64,000 nucleotides of DNA from an uncultured Lachnospiraceae bacterium. GTDB lineage: Bacteria > Bacillota > Clostridia > Lachnospirales > Lachnospiraceae. Below the pieces are notes generated by a model. That model saw only the letters and a program-made list of their open reading frames with translations, was not told where the DNA came from and ran no database searches. The stretch lies in the NCBI GenBank assembly GCA_910577675.1, contig CAJTOR010000014.1, forward strand, positions 21,937 through 85,936, written 5' to 3'. The position numbers and the translations under genes are program-made. Positions 35,486 to 44,299 of this stretch are shown one piece after another (within the stretch, counting starts at the first letter, position 1; each line of letters opens with the position of its first letter).

Positions 35486-36124
35486 ATGGGAAAAACTATC
35501 TTTACAATTGCAAGGCAATATGGAAGCAGCGGGCGCATGGTTGGAAGAAAACTGGCAGATCAGTTAAAGATACATTATTATGACAGGGAACTTTTGCGCC
35601 TTGCTTCTAATGAGAGTGGGATTGACGAGGAGTTGTTTTACAAGGCGGATGAAAAGTTAAAAAAGACTTTTTTTGATTACCTTGCCCGCAAAAAGTACAG
35701 AGAGAACTGGATTTCCCCGGACAGCGATGAATTTACCTCCGACGATAATCTTTTTAATCTCCAGGCAAAGATTATCCGCGGCATTGCAGAAAAAGAGTCC
35801 TGTGTGATTATTGGCCGCTGCGCAGATTATATCCTGCGGGGGAGAGGTGATGTGGTGCGGGTTTATCTTCATGCGCCTTTTGAGGAGAGGTTAAAGGCTG
35901 TTCTTGCGCTTTCTCCGCTTTCGGAGGAGGAGGCGAGGAAGCAGATGGAAAAGACGGATAGGTTGAGGGAGGAATATTATTCGTACTATACGGGTGGGAG
36001 GGTCTGGAATTCGGCAGATAATTATGATTTGTGTATTGATACAAGCCGCGTGACGGTGGATGGATGTGTGGAGATGATTATCCGGTATCTGGAGTCCATA
36101 CAGCGCGGGAAGGGAGGCAGGTAG
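35486..36124 (+). CDS. Cytidylate kinase-like family protein
   Basis: 212 residues. The N-terminus IFTIARQYGSSGRMVGRKLA is the family's modified P-loop (GxxGxxxG without the classical GKS). HYYDRELLRLAS follows, as does CVIIGRCADYIL (about 108), where the NMP-kinase fold has its core strand. DRLREEYYSYYTGGRVWNSADNYDLCIDTS (in two parts, about 155-185) matches the lid and end of the family (PF13189). The nucleotide and physiological substrate are not known. The hisC-like gene starts one base after its stop, so the two are co-expressed. Confidence 0.87.
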   Translation: MGKTIFTIARQYGSSGRMVGRKLADQLKIHYYDRELLRLASNESGIDEELFYKADEKLKKTFFDYLARKKYRENWISPDSDEFTSDDNLFNLQAKIIRGIAEKESCVIIGRCADYILRGRGDVVRVYLHAPFEERLKAVLALSPLSEEEARKQMEKTDRLREEYYSYYTGGRVWNSADNYDLCIDTSRVTVDGCVEMIIRYLESIQRGKGGR

Positions 36125-36125
36125 T

Positions 36126-37190
36126 TTGAGAGCATGGGAGAAGAATTTCAGGAAGGTGGAGCCGTACATCCCGGGAGAGCAGCCACAATTTGAGAATATG
36201 GTGAAGCTGAACACGAACGAGAATCCGTATCCGCCATCTGCTAAAGTGGCGAAAGAGTTGGAGGAGCTTAGTAGACAGACGGAAAAGTTCCGTTTGTATC
36301 CGGATTTTAAGTCGAGAGTGTTAGTGGATGCTTTGGCTTTACATTATGGGCTTTCGTCGGATCAGGTTTTTGTCGGGGTTGGCTCGGATGATGTGCTTTC
36401 TGTGGCATTTTTGACTTTTTTTAATTCCGAAAAGCCGATTTTGTTCCCGGATATCACATATTCTTTTTATGATGTGTGGGCGAAAGTATATGGTATCCCG
36501 TATAAGTGCCCGGCACTTGATGAGGAATTTCGCATTCGCAGGGAGGATTATTACGGGGAGAACGGCGGGATAGTGATTGCGAACCCGAATGCACCCACCT
36601 CGATTGCGGAGGGGCTTGATTTTATAGAGGATATCTTAAAACACAACCGGGAGTCTGTCGTGGTGGTGGATGAGGCTTATGTGGATTTTGGCGCTGCATC
36701 GGCGCTACCGCTGCTCGGAAAATATGAAAATCTGCTGATTGTTCAGACTTTCTCCAAATCGCGCTCGATGGCGGGCGCACGCATAGGCTATGCGATGGGT
36801 CATCCCTCGCTGATAAAGGCGATGAATGATGTGAAGTATTCCATCAACTCATACACTATGAATTATCCAGCGCTCAGGCTTTCGGTGGCGGCGATTGAGG
36901 ACGATGCATATTTCAGGGAATGCTGTGACAGGATTATCGGGACGAGGGAGAGGACGAGAAAAGTGCTTTGCAGGCTTGGCTTTACCTGTCTTGAAAGCTC
37001 TGCAAATTTCCTGTTCGCCACGCATGGGAGCGTGCCCGCAAAAAAGATTTTTGCGGCGTTGAAGGAGCGCGGGATTTTTGTGCGCTATTTTGAAAAGCCG
37101 CGCATCGATAATTTCCTGCGTATCACAATCGGCACTGACGAGCAGATGGAAAAATTAGAAAGGGCGCTCGTGGATATTTTAGGACAATAA
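36126..37190 (+). CDS. hisC: Histidinol-phosphate aminotransferase-like, HisC
   Basis: PLP enzyme of 354 residues. The usual HisC signatures are KLNTNENPYPPS (about residue 28), VFVGVGSDDVLS, FPDITYSFYDVWA, ANPNAPTS, VVDEAYVDFG, the PLP lysine in TFSKSRSMAGARIGYAMG (about 212) and FLRITIGTDEQM near the end. It converts imidazole-acetol phosphate and glutamate to histidinol phosphate; related enzymes also act on aromatic amino acids. No other his genes are in the window. The start is TTG at 36126 with GGGAGG 8 bases upstream. Its last codons (GGA CAA TAA) mark the beginning of the repeat array that follows. Confidence 0.9.
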   Translation: MRAWEKNFRKVEPYIPGEQPQFENMVKLNTNENPYPPSAKVAKELEELSRQTEKFRLYPDFKSRVLVDALALHYGLSSDQVFVGVGSDDVLSVAFLTFFNSEKPILFPDITYSFYDVWAKVYGIPYKCPALDEEFRIRREDYYGENGGIVIANPNAPTSIAEGLDFIEDILKHNRESVVVVDEAYVDFGAASALPLLGKYENLLIVQTFSKSRSMAGARIGYAMGHPSLIKAMNDVKYSINSYTMNYPALRLSVAAIEDDAYFRECCDRIIGTRERTRKVLCRLGFTCLESSANFLFATHGSVPAKKIFAALKERGIFVRYFEKPRIDNFLRITIGTDEQMEKLERALVDILGQ

Positions 37191-37500
37191 AACAGTATAT
37201 GCCCGGACGGAGCCCAGAGAAAATTAAAGAGCGAAGCGGAGGGATATTTCTCTGCCGATAAAGGTGAGGGAAGGGCATATACGGAACAATAAAACAGTAT
37301 ATGCCCGGACGGAGCCCAGAGAAAAATCCAGGAGCGGAGCGGAGGGATATTTCTCTGCCGATAAAGGTGAGGGAAGGGCATATACGGAACTATAAAACAA
37401 TATATGCCCGGACGGAGCCCAGAGAAAATTAAGGAGCGAAGCGGAGGGATATTTCTCTGCCGATAAAGGTGAGGGAAGGGCATATACGGAACTATAAATA
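37182..37500. repeat. Three tandem hairpin units, about 102-bp period
   Basis: Three copies (37195-37282, 37297-37385, 37400-37487) of an 88-89 base imperfect palindrome are separated by about 14 bases. Arms are GTATATGCCC and GGGCATATAC (first base changed to A in copy 3). A second inner pairing CAGAGAAA/TTTCTCTG brackets a GAGCGAAGCGGAGGG core. The spacer (GGAACAATAAAACA or variant) resembles the hisC end (GGACAATAAAACA), so the array seems to have formed by duplication that included the hisC stop. No T-run follows any unit, so simple termination is unlikely. This explains most of the 320 bases between hisC and the next gene. Confidence 0.93.
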
Positions 37501-37510
37501 GGAGGACAAA

Positions 37511-39226
37511 ATGAAAACTCAGACAGATTTGGAAGGGATGTTAAGAAGCATTGACCACAGGGGGTACCCGGCATATAAAGACCTGCGCGGGAGCTATCAG
37601 TTTGTGGGATATGTATTGGGAATTGACCATGTGCAGGGCGACCCGTTTGCAGCGCCGTCGCGGCTTAGTGTGCGCGTGGAAAAAGCACAGGCAGGATTCG
37701 GAGCGGAAATGTACGAGAAGGAACACAGGCGCACAGCGCTTTCAGATTATCTCCTGCGCACCTTTGGCAGGACACTTGCGGATTACACATTCCAGGCAAA
37801 GGGCTCCGGAAAAAGCGGGCTTATCGGAGTCAGCCGTCCGGGGCAGGAGATCCTGGCGCGCACAGCGTGCGAAATACAAAATGGCGATGTCCTGGTGCGC
37901 TTTGAAGTCGGCTTCCCGGCAAACGGGCGCACAATCAACGCGGGAGAACTGCATAAAATTCTGTTTGATTATATCCCGCAGGCAGTCAAGCGCGCGCTTT
38001 TCTATAAAAACCTGAATGCTCCCGAGGTGGAGGCAGTCCTTAAACTTGCAGATGACGAGCAGGCAGTGAGGGAAGCGCTCACTGAAAAGGGGCTTGTTGC
38101 ATTTGTGGCAAACGGAGCCATCCTGCCGAGGGAGAGCGGCGTTTCACAAAAACCGATGAAGAATGCTGTGGCATTTACTTCCCCGAAAGAGTTCGAGGTG
38201 GAACTTAACCTGCCGCACCGCGGCGCGGTAAAGGGGATGGGCATCCCGGCAGGTATCACGCTGATAGTCGGCGGAGGTTACCACGGGAAATCTACACTGC
38301 TAAAAGCGCTGGAGCAGGGCGTTTACAACCATATTGCAAAAGATGGCAGGGAACTTGTGATTACCCGGGATGATGCAGTCAAGGTGCGTGCGGAGGATGG
38401 CAGGGCAGTCAAGCATGTCAATATTTCACCGTTTATCAGCGACCTTCCGAACGGCAAGGATACAGTAGATTTCTCGACAGAGGATGCGAGCGGGTCAACC
38501 TCGCAGGCGGCGAATGTGGTGGAGGCAATCCGGGCAGGGGCAAAGCTGCTATTGATCGATGAAGATACCTGTGCTACAAATTTTATGGTGCGTGACGAGC
38601 TGATGCAGCAGGTGGTATCCCCTGAGAAAGAGCCGATCACACCGTTTTTGCTTCAGGCCAGGGAATTATATGAAAAATACGGGGTTTCCGTAATCCTGGT
38701 TGCGGGAAGTTCCGGGGCATATTTCCATATTTCCGACCGCGTAATCCAGATGGATAATTACAGGACACTTGATATTACTGCGCGCGTAAAAGAATGTATA
38801 AAGGGCGAGCCGCCGCTTGAAAAACTTTCCGCGGGCAAAACACCGATCGGGGCAATTTTTGGGGAATCGGCGAAAAAGCGCATGGTAAAAGTCGGGCGGC
38901 TCGAGAAGAAATATGATGAGGTCAAAGTAAAACAGTTTGGCAGGGACAGCTTCTCGTTCGGGCGGGATAATGTGGACTTGAGCTTTGTGGAACAGCTTCT
39001 TGATTCCGAGCAGACAACAACGCTCTCGTACTGCCTAAAGGCGCTTGTCGATAAGCTTGAGAAGGCACCGCAGGACATTGAGGCACTGGTGGAGCAACTG
39101 GATAAACAGATTAAGCGTGACGGGCTTGCCAGCCTGTGCAAGGGCAGCTATCTCCCGGCAACACTCGCGGGGGTACGCAAGCAGGAGATTTATGCATGTG
39201 TGAACCGCTACCGGGGTTTGATATAA
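37511..39226 (+). CDS. Predicted ABC-class ATPase (PF09818 family)
   Basis: 571 residues. The family is conserved in bacteria and related to a trypanosome RNA-editing-complex protein, but its bacterial function is not settled. Visible features are the basic nucleic-acid-binding-like N-terminal region with GSGKSGLIGVSRPGQEIL (about residue 98), the P-loop LIVGGGYHGKSTLLKALEQGVYNH (Lys at about 263, in two parts), DASGSTSQAANVVEAI as the ABC signature-like region (about 327) and Walker B LLLIDEDTCATNFMVRD (about 348). Then comes a basic C-terminal domain. GGAGGACAAA precedes the ATG. It follows the repeat array and precedes queH by 34 bases. Confidence 0.9.
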   Translation: MKTQTDLEGMLRSIDHRGYPAYKDLRGSYQFVGYVLGIDHVQGDPFAAPSRLSVRVEKAQAGFGAEMYEKEHRRTALSDYLLRTFGRTLADYTFQAKGSGKSGLIGVSRPGQEILARTACEIQNGDVLVRFEVGFPANGRTINAGELHKILFDYIPQAVKRALFYKNLNAPEVEAVLKLADDEQAVREALTEKGLVAFVANGAILPRESGVSQKPMKNAVAFTSPKEFEVELNLPHRGAVKGMGIPAGITLIVGGGYHGKSTLLKALEQGVYNHIAKDGRELVITRDDAVKVRAEDGRAVKHVNISPFISDLPNGKDTVDFSTEDASGSTSQAANVVEAIRAGAKLLLIDEDTCATNFMVRDELMQQVVSPEKEPITPFLLQARELYEKYGVSVILVAGSSGAYFHISDRVIQMDNYRTLDITARVKECIKGEPPLEKLSAGKTPIGAIFGESAKKRMVKVGRLEKKYDEVKVKQFGRDSFSFGRDNVDLSFVEQLLDSEQTTTLSYCLKALVDKLEKAPQDIEALVEQLDKQIKRDGLASLCKGSYLPATLAGVRKQEIYACVNRYRGLI

Positions 39227-39260
39227 TGCAGGGGGAACCGGTCGGGACAGGGGGAAAAAT

Positions 39261-39902
39261 ATGATTTGCGGAATGCAGGATGGGAACAGGGTAAACTATC
39301 AGCGTCTACTTGACCGGACACTTTCTGAAATTGCGGGGGACGGGAGAATTCCATCCCTGCTTTTGCATGCATGCTGTGCACCCTGTTCGAGCTATGTGTT
39401 AGAATACTTGTCAAAATATTTTGATATCACTGTATTTTATTACAATCCCAATATTTCCCCCAAGGAGGAGTATGACAGGAGGGTTGCGGAAATTACACGC
39501 CTTATCAGCCAGATGCCGCTTGCGCGCCCCGCGGGGCTGCTACCCGGAAAATATGAGCCGGAGCGCTTTTTTGCGATGGCAAAGGGACTGGAATCGGTGC
39601 CGGAAGGCGGGGAGCGCTGTTTTGCCTGCTACCGGCTGCGCCTTTTGGAAACAGCAAAGAAAGCGGCAGAAGGGGGATATGATTATTTTACAACAACGCT
39701 TTCCATCAGCCCACTCAAAAATGCAGATAAGTTAAATAGTATCGGGGAGGAAATTTCTGATGCATACGGGGTTCCTTACCTTTATTCGGATTTCAAGAAA
39801 AAAAACGGTTATAAGCGCTCGGTAGAACTTTCAAAGGAATATGATCTTTACCGGCAGGACTATTGCGGTTGTGTTTATTCAAAAAAGGAGCGGATGCTTT
39901 AG
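39261..39902 (+). CDS. queH: Epoxyqueuosine reductase QueH
   Basis: Last step of queuosine formation in tRNA, the non-orthologous replacement for QueG. The 213-residue protein shows LLLHACCAPCSSYVLEYL (adjacent Cys pair and CxxC near residues 38-42), FYYNPNISPKEEYDRR, RCFACYRLRL (CxxC near 113) and the C-terminal DYCGCVYSKKER. These cysteines hold the iron-sulfur cluster and adjacent mononuclear iron in characterised QueH. The start ATG follows AGGGGGAAAA. It is likely in one unit with the upstream ATPase. Confidence 0.93.
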   Translation: MICGMQDGNRVNYQRLLDRTLSEIAGDGRIPSLLLHACCAPCSSYVLEYLSKYFDITVFYYNPNISPKEEYDRRVAEITRLISQMPLARPAGLLPGKYEPERFFAMAKGLESVPEGGERCFACYRLRLLETAKKAAEGGYDYFTTTLSISPLKNADKLNSIGEEISDAYGVPYLYSDFKKKNGYKRSVELSKEYDLYRQDYCGCVYSKKERML

Positions 39903-39961
39903 ATTATTTTTTGTGTTGGGATTTGGCTACAAAAAAATGAGAAAGGGTGGGAAATCGTCGA

Positions 39962-39990
39962 TTGACGTTAATCCACTAATGTGGTACTAT
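39962..39990 (+). promoter_or_regulatory. SigA promoter of the REC-HD-GYP gene
   Basis: TTGACG (39962-39967), 17 bases, TACTAT (39985-39990). It lies 60 bases after queH. The leader is about 65 bases. Confidence 0.68.
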
Positions 39991-40062
39991 AAGAGTATGG
40001 ATATCGGGGGCAGGAAGCCTGCGTAAGGGGAAGGCGACCTTGGCAAGGAAAGAGGTGGAGCG

Positions 40063-41103
40063 ATGAAAAGAATACTGATTGTCGATGACAACCGGATGAA
40101 TATTGCGTTTGCGAAGGGATGTTTGGGGGATATGTATGAGATGTTGTCCGCGAATTCAGGGGAGGAAGCGGTTGACATCCTCTCGCGGCAGAGGTTTGAC
40201 CTGGTGCTGCTTGATTATGTTATGCCGGGGTTAAACGGTATGGGGGTATTGAAATTTATCCGCGGCAACATTAATCTGCGCGAAATGCCGGTTGTCATGG
40301 TAACATCGAGCGAGGAGATGGAGGTGGCATGCCTCGATGCGGGGGCACAGGATTTTGTCAAGAAGCCGTATGCTCCGGAAGTGTTGAAAATGCGCGTGGC
40401 GCGCACGCTCGAGATGGACGATTACCACAGGAAACTTTCACTTCTGGTACAGCAGAAATCAAAGCGGATTGAGAAAATGCAAACCAGTATTATTGCCAAT
40501 ATTGCAAACCTCATTGAGAACAGGGATAAGGACTCGGGGCAGCATGTCAAGCGCGTGGGGTTTTATATGGGAATTATAGCCGACCGTTTGAGGAAGATGC
40601 CGGACTACCAGGATTTGCTTAATGAGCGCCTGATAAGGAATATGATGCAGGCTTCTGCACTGCATGATGTGGGGAAGATATCGATCTCGGACAATATTCT
40701 TTGCAAACCTGCGAAACTGACAGCCCAGGAGTATGAGGTAATGAAGACCCACACGGTGCTTGGGGCGCGCATTATAAGGCAGTGCCTTGAAAATATTGAG
40801 GAGGATGATTATACGGAGATGGCGGAGCAGATTGCGCTCTACCACCATGAACGCTGGGACGGGACGGGTTATCCGGAGGGGCTTTCTGGCACCAGCATCC
40901 CGCTCTGTGCGCGTATTATGTCCGTGGCGGATGTATTTGACGCGCTGATTAGCAGGCGCTGCTACAAAGAGATCCAGTCGATGGAGGAAGCATTCCGCAT
41001 TATAGGGGAGGGAGCCGGCACACAGTTTGAGCCCGCGGTTGTGGATGCATTCCTTGCGGAGGCAGATTCCATCGGGGCGATTGTGGAGCGAATGCAGAGG
41101 TGA
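40063..41103 (+). CDS. Response regulator with HD-GYP phosphodiesterase output
   Basis: A 346-residue two-domain protein. The receiver (1-125) has LIVDDNR, phosphoacceptor Asp in FDLVLLDYVMPG (about 49), VTSSEE and Lys in FVKKPYAP. The HD-GYP domain (about 145-330) has LIENRDKDSGQHVKRV, HDVGKISISD (catalytic HD), THTVLGA, HHERWDGTGYPEGLSG (GYP) and ARIMSVADVFDALIS. Such proteins break down cyclic di-GMP. No partner kinase is adjacent, so the activating histidine kinase is elsewhere. feoA starts 5 bases after the stop, which suggests shared transcription with iron uptake. Confidence 0.93.
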   Translation: MKRILIVDDNRMNIAFAKGCLGDMYEMLSANSGEEAVDILSRQRFDLVLLDYVMPGLNGMGVLKFIRGNINLREMPVVMVTSSEEMEVACLDAGAQDFVKKPYAPEVLKMRVARTLEMDDYHRKLSLLVQQKSKRIEKMQTSIIANIANLIENRDKDSGQHVKRVGFYMGIIADRLRKMPDYQDLLNERLIRNMMQASALHDVGKISISDNILCKPAKLTAQEYEVMKTHTVLGARIIRQCLENIEEDDYTEMAEQIALYHHERWDGTGYPEGLSGTSIPLCARIMSVADVFDALISRRCYKEIQSMEEAFRIIGEGAGTQFEPAVVDAFLAEADSIGAIVERMQR

Positions 41104-41108
41104 GGGAG

Positions 41109-41342
41109 ATGAAGGAAAAGCAGAATTTGTGTATGGCTGATATCGGGGGCATATATGAAGTGTGCGGGATGGAACTGCCCCGCAAGGTGCAGATGCGCCT
41201 GACCGCACTTGGAATGACAGAGGGGACGCGGATTAAAGTGCTGAACAATAAGCGCAGCGGCTCGGTAATCTTTCATGTGCGCGGGACAAGGCTTGCGGTT
41301 GGAAGGAAGATCGCGGAGCATATTTATATCGGGGGAATTTAA
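41109..41342 (+). CDS. feoA: Ferrous iron transport protein FeoA
   Basis: 77-residue SH3-like cytoplasmic partner of FeoB. Family features are MADIGGIYEVCGM, RLTALGMTEGTRIKVLNNK and GTRLAVGRKIAEHIYI. ATG 41109 is chosen with GAGGTG six bases upstream; a GTG nine bases earlier is in frame but overlaps the previous stop. It lies 97 bases before feoB. Confidence 0.92.
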   Translation: MKEKQNLCMADIGGIYEVCGMELPRKVQMRLTALGMTEGTRIKVLNNKRSGSVIFHVRGTRLAVGRKIAEHIYIGGI

Positions 41343-41439
41343 CTTTTGACTTTAAATCGGGTTCGGTTTTTTTGTGGGGAGTTGGCAGTACATAAAAATT
41401 ACCGGGTAAGTAAAATGTATCTTGGAAGGAAGCGTACCT

Positions 41440-43581
41440 ATGGGACAGGAAAAGGAATTGCAGGTCGGTTTTGTCGGGAACCCGAACTGCGGGAAAACGA
41501 CATTGTTTAACGCTTATACCGGCGCGCGCTTAAAGGTGGCAAACTGGCCGGGAGTTACAGTGGAGAAAAAGGAAGGGGCGTTAAAATATCATAAACACCA
41601 GTTTAAGCTGGTTGACCTGCCCGGCATATACAGCCTGACCTCCTACACGATGGAGGAGAAACTGACCAGGCAATTTATCCTTGATTCGGAGGTGGACGTG
41701 ATCGTCGATGTGGCGGACGCATCGGCGCTAGAGCGCAATCTTTATCTGACTTTGCAGCTAATTGAGCTGGGAAAGCCGGTGGTGCTGGCGCTCAATATGA
41801 TGGATATTGTGCAGGAGCGCGGGATGGAGATTGACCTGCACCGCCTTCCCGAGATGCTCGGCATCCCATGCATCCCAGTTTCGGCGCGCAAGCGGTCAGG
41901 GTTGCAGATCCTTATCCACACAGTGGCGCACCACCAGGAAAAGCGCAAGGCAATCTTTGAACATCAGCACCCGGAACAGGAGAAGCCAAGCCACCACAGA
42001 CATAACCATCACGAGGAATTTGCGATGGTGTACGATGATGTGATTGAAGATAAAATAGATGAGCTGACAGAGCGGATGAGGGCGGCGGGGTTTAAGAGCC
42101 CGAATTACCGCTGGCATGCCCTGAAACTCCTTGAGCAGGACGAGGAGATTATGGGGCAGGTGGGGATGGACTTTACGGATATTGTGGATCGCAGTTATGA
42201 GACGGATATTATAAATGAAAAGTATGATTTTATTGAGGAGATCATTGAGGAATGCCTGGTAAACAAGCAGACAAAGGCTGCTTTTACAGACAGGGTGGAC
42301 CGGCTTTTGACACACCGCTATCTTGGACTTCCAATGTTTTTATGTATTATGGCAGCGGTGTTTTTCCTGACTTTTTTTATCGGGGACTGGCTGAAAGGAT
42401 ATTTTGAAAATTTCCTTGAATGGTTTTCGGGGGTAGTGTCGGGCGGGCTTTCCGGAATAAAGGTGAATGCGGCGCTAATTTCCCTGATTGTGGACGGCAT
42501 TATTTCAGGTGTGGGCGGCATTTTAACCTTCCTGCCAAATATATTTATCCTTTTTCTCGCGCTGGCATTTTTGGAGGACAGCGGTTACATGTCGCGCGTA
42601 GCTTATGTGATGGATGGGCTGATGGGGAAATTGGGGCTTTCAGGGCGCGCATTTATCCCGATGGTACTTGGATTTGGGTGCAGCGTGCCGGCGGTGATGG
42701 CATCGAGGGCGCTTGAAGATCCCTCCGACCGCAGGAGGACGATCTTTGTAACTCCGTTTATGTCCTGCTCTGCAAAATTGCCCGTCTACGTGTTGTTTTC
42801 GGAAATGTTTTTCGGTAAAAATGCAATATTTGCCGCGTTTTCCATGTATCTGATCGGGATGGTAATCGGCGTTGCGACAGCGTTTGTAATGAGCCGGATG
42901 AGGCGTGGGGACGGAGCGGAACCGGAAAGTGATAATGTGGGGGCAGGAGGAGCCAAAACTGCCTGCGCTTCCTGCAAGAGAACCTGCGCACGCCGGGAAA
43001 CACAGAATCCACTCCTTATTGAATTGCCCGAATATAAGACACCGAATGCCAGGACAATAGCAATCTATGTGTGGGAAAAGGTGAAAGATTATCTGACCAA
43101 AGCGGGGACAACGATTTTTATTGCGTCGATTCTTGTCTGGTTCATCCTGAATTTCGGGCCTGCTGGTCTGGTTAAGGATATGGGGGAGAGTTTTGGTGCA
43201 ATGATTGGAAAAACTCTCACACCTGTTCTGGCAACTGCCGGGATTGGTCTGTGGCAGATTGCGCTTGCACTGATTTCCGGGTTGGCAGCCAAGGAGGTTG
43301 TAGTATCAAGTATCTCGGTGCTTTTTGGCATTGGCAATGCCAGTTCATCCGCCGGGATGGCAGAACTTTCTGCAATTTTGGCAGGGCTTGGGTTTTCCGC
43401 GTTAAATGCATATGCACTTATGGTCTTTGTGCTTCTCTACACGCCCTGTGTGGCGACCATCGCCGTTATCCGCAGGGAATTAAAGTCCGTGAAATGGACG
43501 GTGGCAACCGTTCTCTACCAGCTATTTATCGCATGGTTTATGGCAACCTTGGTATATCAGGCGGGGAGGTTGTTTATGTGA
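41440..43581 (+). CDS. feoB: Ferrous iron transporter FeoB
   Basis: Main Fe(II) importer, 713 residues. The N-terminal G domain has GNPNCGKTTLFN (G1), WPGVTVEKKEG (G2), DLPGIYSL (G3), LNMMD (G4) and a G5 SARKRSG. A helical GDI domain and about 10 membrane helices with two Gate motifs follow. Two features stand out: a His-rich loop (about residues 169-190, HQHPEQEKPSHHRHNHH) after the G domain, and a Cys-rich cytoplasmic loop (CASCKRTCARR, about 508-520). Either could bind metal. The start is ATG 41440 after GGAAGGAAG; a TTG at 41422 is in frame but lies on that site. Confidence 0.95.
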   Translation: MGQEKELQVGFVGNPNCGKTTLFNAYTGARLKVANWPGVTVEKKEGALKYHKHQFKLVDLPGIYSLTSYTMEEKLTRQFILDSEVDVIVDVADASALERNLYLTLQLIELGKPVVLALNMMDIVQERGMEIDLHRLPEMLGIPCIPVSARKRSGLQILIHTVAHHQEKRKAIFEHQHPEQEKPSHHRHNHHEEFAMVYDDVIEDKIDELTERMRAAGFKSPNYRWHALKLLEQDEEIMGQVGMDFTDIVDRSYETDIINEKYDFIEEIIEECLVNKQTKAAFTDRVDRLLTHRYLGLPMFLCIMAAVFFLTFFIGDWLKGYFENFLEWFSGVVSGGLSGIKVNAALISLIVDGIISGVGGILTFLPNIFILFLALAFLEDSGYMSRVAYVMDGLMGKLGLSGRAFIPMVLGFGCSVPAVMASRALEDPSDRRRTIFVTPFMSCSAKLPVYVLFSEMFFGKNAIFAAFSMYLIGMVIGVATAFVMSRMRRGDGAEPESDNVGAGGAKTACASCKRTCARRETQNPLLIELPEYKTPNARTIAIYVWEKVKDYLTKAGTTIFIASILVWFILNFGPAGLVKDMGESFGAMIGKTLTPVLATAGIGLWQIALALISGLAAKEVVVSSISVLFGIGNASSSAGMAELSAILAGLGFSALNAYALMVFVLLYTPCVATIAVIRRELKSVKWTVATVLYQLFIAWFMATLVYQAGRLFM

Positions 43582-43598
43582 AAATTTTTAGGTTGCTG

Positions 43599-43687
43599 CA
43601 AACCTAGCAGGTTTGTATATGTGCGATAAGAAGTAAAAGAGGTGAAAGAAATTTGCCATTCCCCATCCGGCTGACTGCCGGATGGGG
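43599..43687 (+). terminator. Two hairpins downstream of feoB
   Basis: CAAACCT-AGC-AGGTTTG (43599-43615) and CCCCATCCGGC-TGACT-GCCGGATGGGG (43661-43687) are both perfect. Neither has a T-run. The second is strong, and TGCCA/TGGC lets it extend. They probably mark the end of the feo transcript. The remaining sequence to 43801 holds only a doubtful 40-codon frame. Confidence 0.55.
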
Positions 43688-43801
43688 TGGCGTGGATTGG
43701 GCACTTTATCCATTCTTTTCCGTTTCGCCCCATGCCCGGCAATCGTTTTTTGCATGGCTGCTATTTGTTTTTTGACTGGCTACAATTCTACAGACCGTGA
43801 T

Positions 43802-44062
43802 TTATTTTCTAATTTCTTTAATCGAAGAAATAATTGCATAGGCTAGTACTGCAATACATAAATGGATGGATGATAATAAAGCGAACACTATGCCTGACTG
43901 CCGATAATGTGGTTTTTTATCCATTGTTTCCCGCTCCTGCTTTGATGCGTAAATATATGAATTATTAAAGAGAAAGCCTTTATTCCGAAACTGAAAAAAG
44001 CTTATGACAGCACAAACGACCGTTAACACAATATTGATAATAATTTCAATCAAGTCTTCCAA
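43802..44062 (-). CDS. Small two-helix membrane protein, 86 aa
   Basis: No confident family; the pattern recalls DUF3784-like small membrane proteins. Helix 1 is IEIIINIVLTVVCAVISFF (about 4-22) and helix 2 SGIVFALLSSIHLCIAVLAY (about 56-75). They are joined by a polar loop with SKQERETMDKKPHYRQ and end in a basic tail. The start is the TTG at 44062, because GGAGGT lies 5-6 bases upstream; an earlier TTG at 44077 would place that site inside the gene. It is convergent with feoB and divergent from dgt. Confidence 0.7.
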   Translation of the reverse strand: MEDLIEIIINIVLTVVCAVISFFQFRNKGFLFNNSYIYASKQERETMDKKPHYRQSGIVFALLSSIHLCIAVLAYAIISSIKEIRK

Positions 44063-44299
44063 CTTATACCTCCACAAGAATCAATTATTGTTACTCAATT
44101 ATATATCCACTTTCCCCAAAATACAAGCAATTTCTTATACTTCCTTTTTATCATAACAAAACCTGACAAATAGTCTGCTTGCGGCAGCCAAAAAATTTTT
44201 CTGCAAAAAATTTTTTCGAGAAAGGAAAATTCGCTGGAATCACAGAATAATATAAATAGAGGAGTAATTTTGTCAGTTTTGCAGGAATGGGGGGAAGGG

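Noticed and set aside
37182..37500. CRISPR array
   Set aside because: Units are 88-89 bases with near-identical linkers of about 14 bases, are strongly palindromic, and have no unique spacers or cas genes.
37085..37574. Minus-strand ORFs with a repeated 34-residue unit across the hisC downstream region
   Set aside because: The 102-base period is a multiple of three, so a tandem non-coding repeat yields an open, repetitive frame. There is no start signal, and the frame runs into hisC antisense.
43653..43775. A 40-codon TTG-started ORF with GAGGTG upstream, after feoB
   Set aside because: It is largely made of the two arms of a strong palindrome, and the product has no recognisable features. 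More likely the feoB 3' end hairpin.
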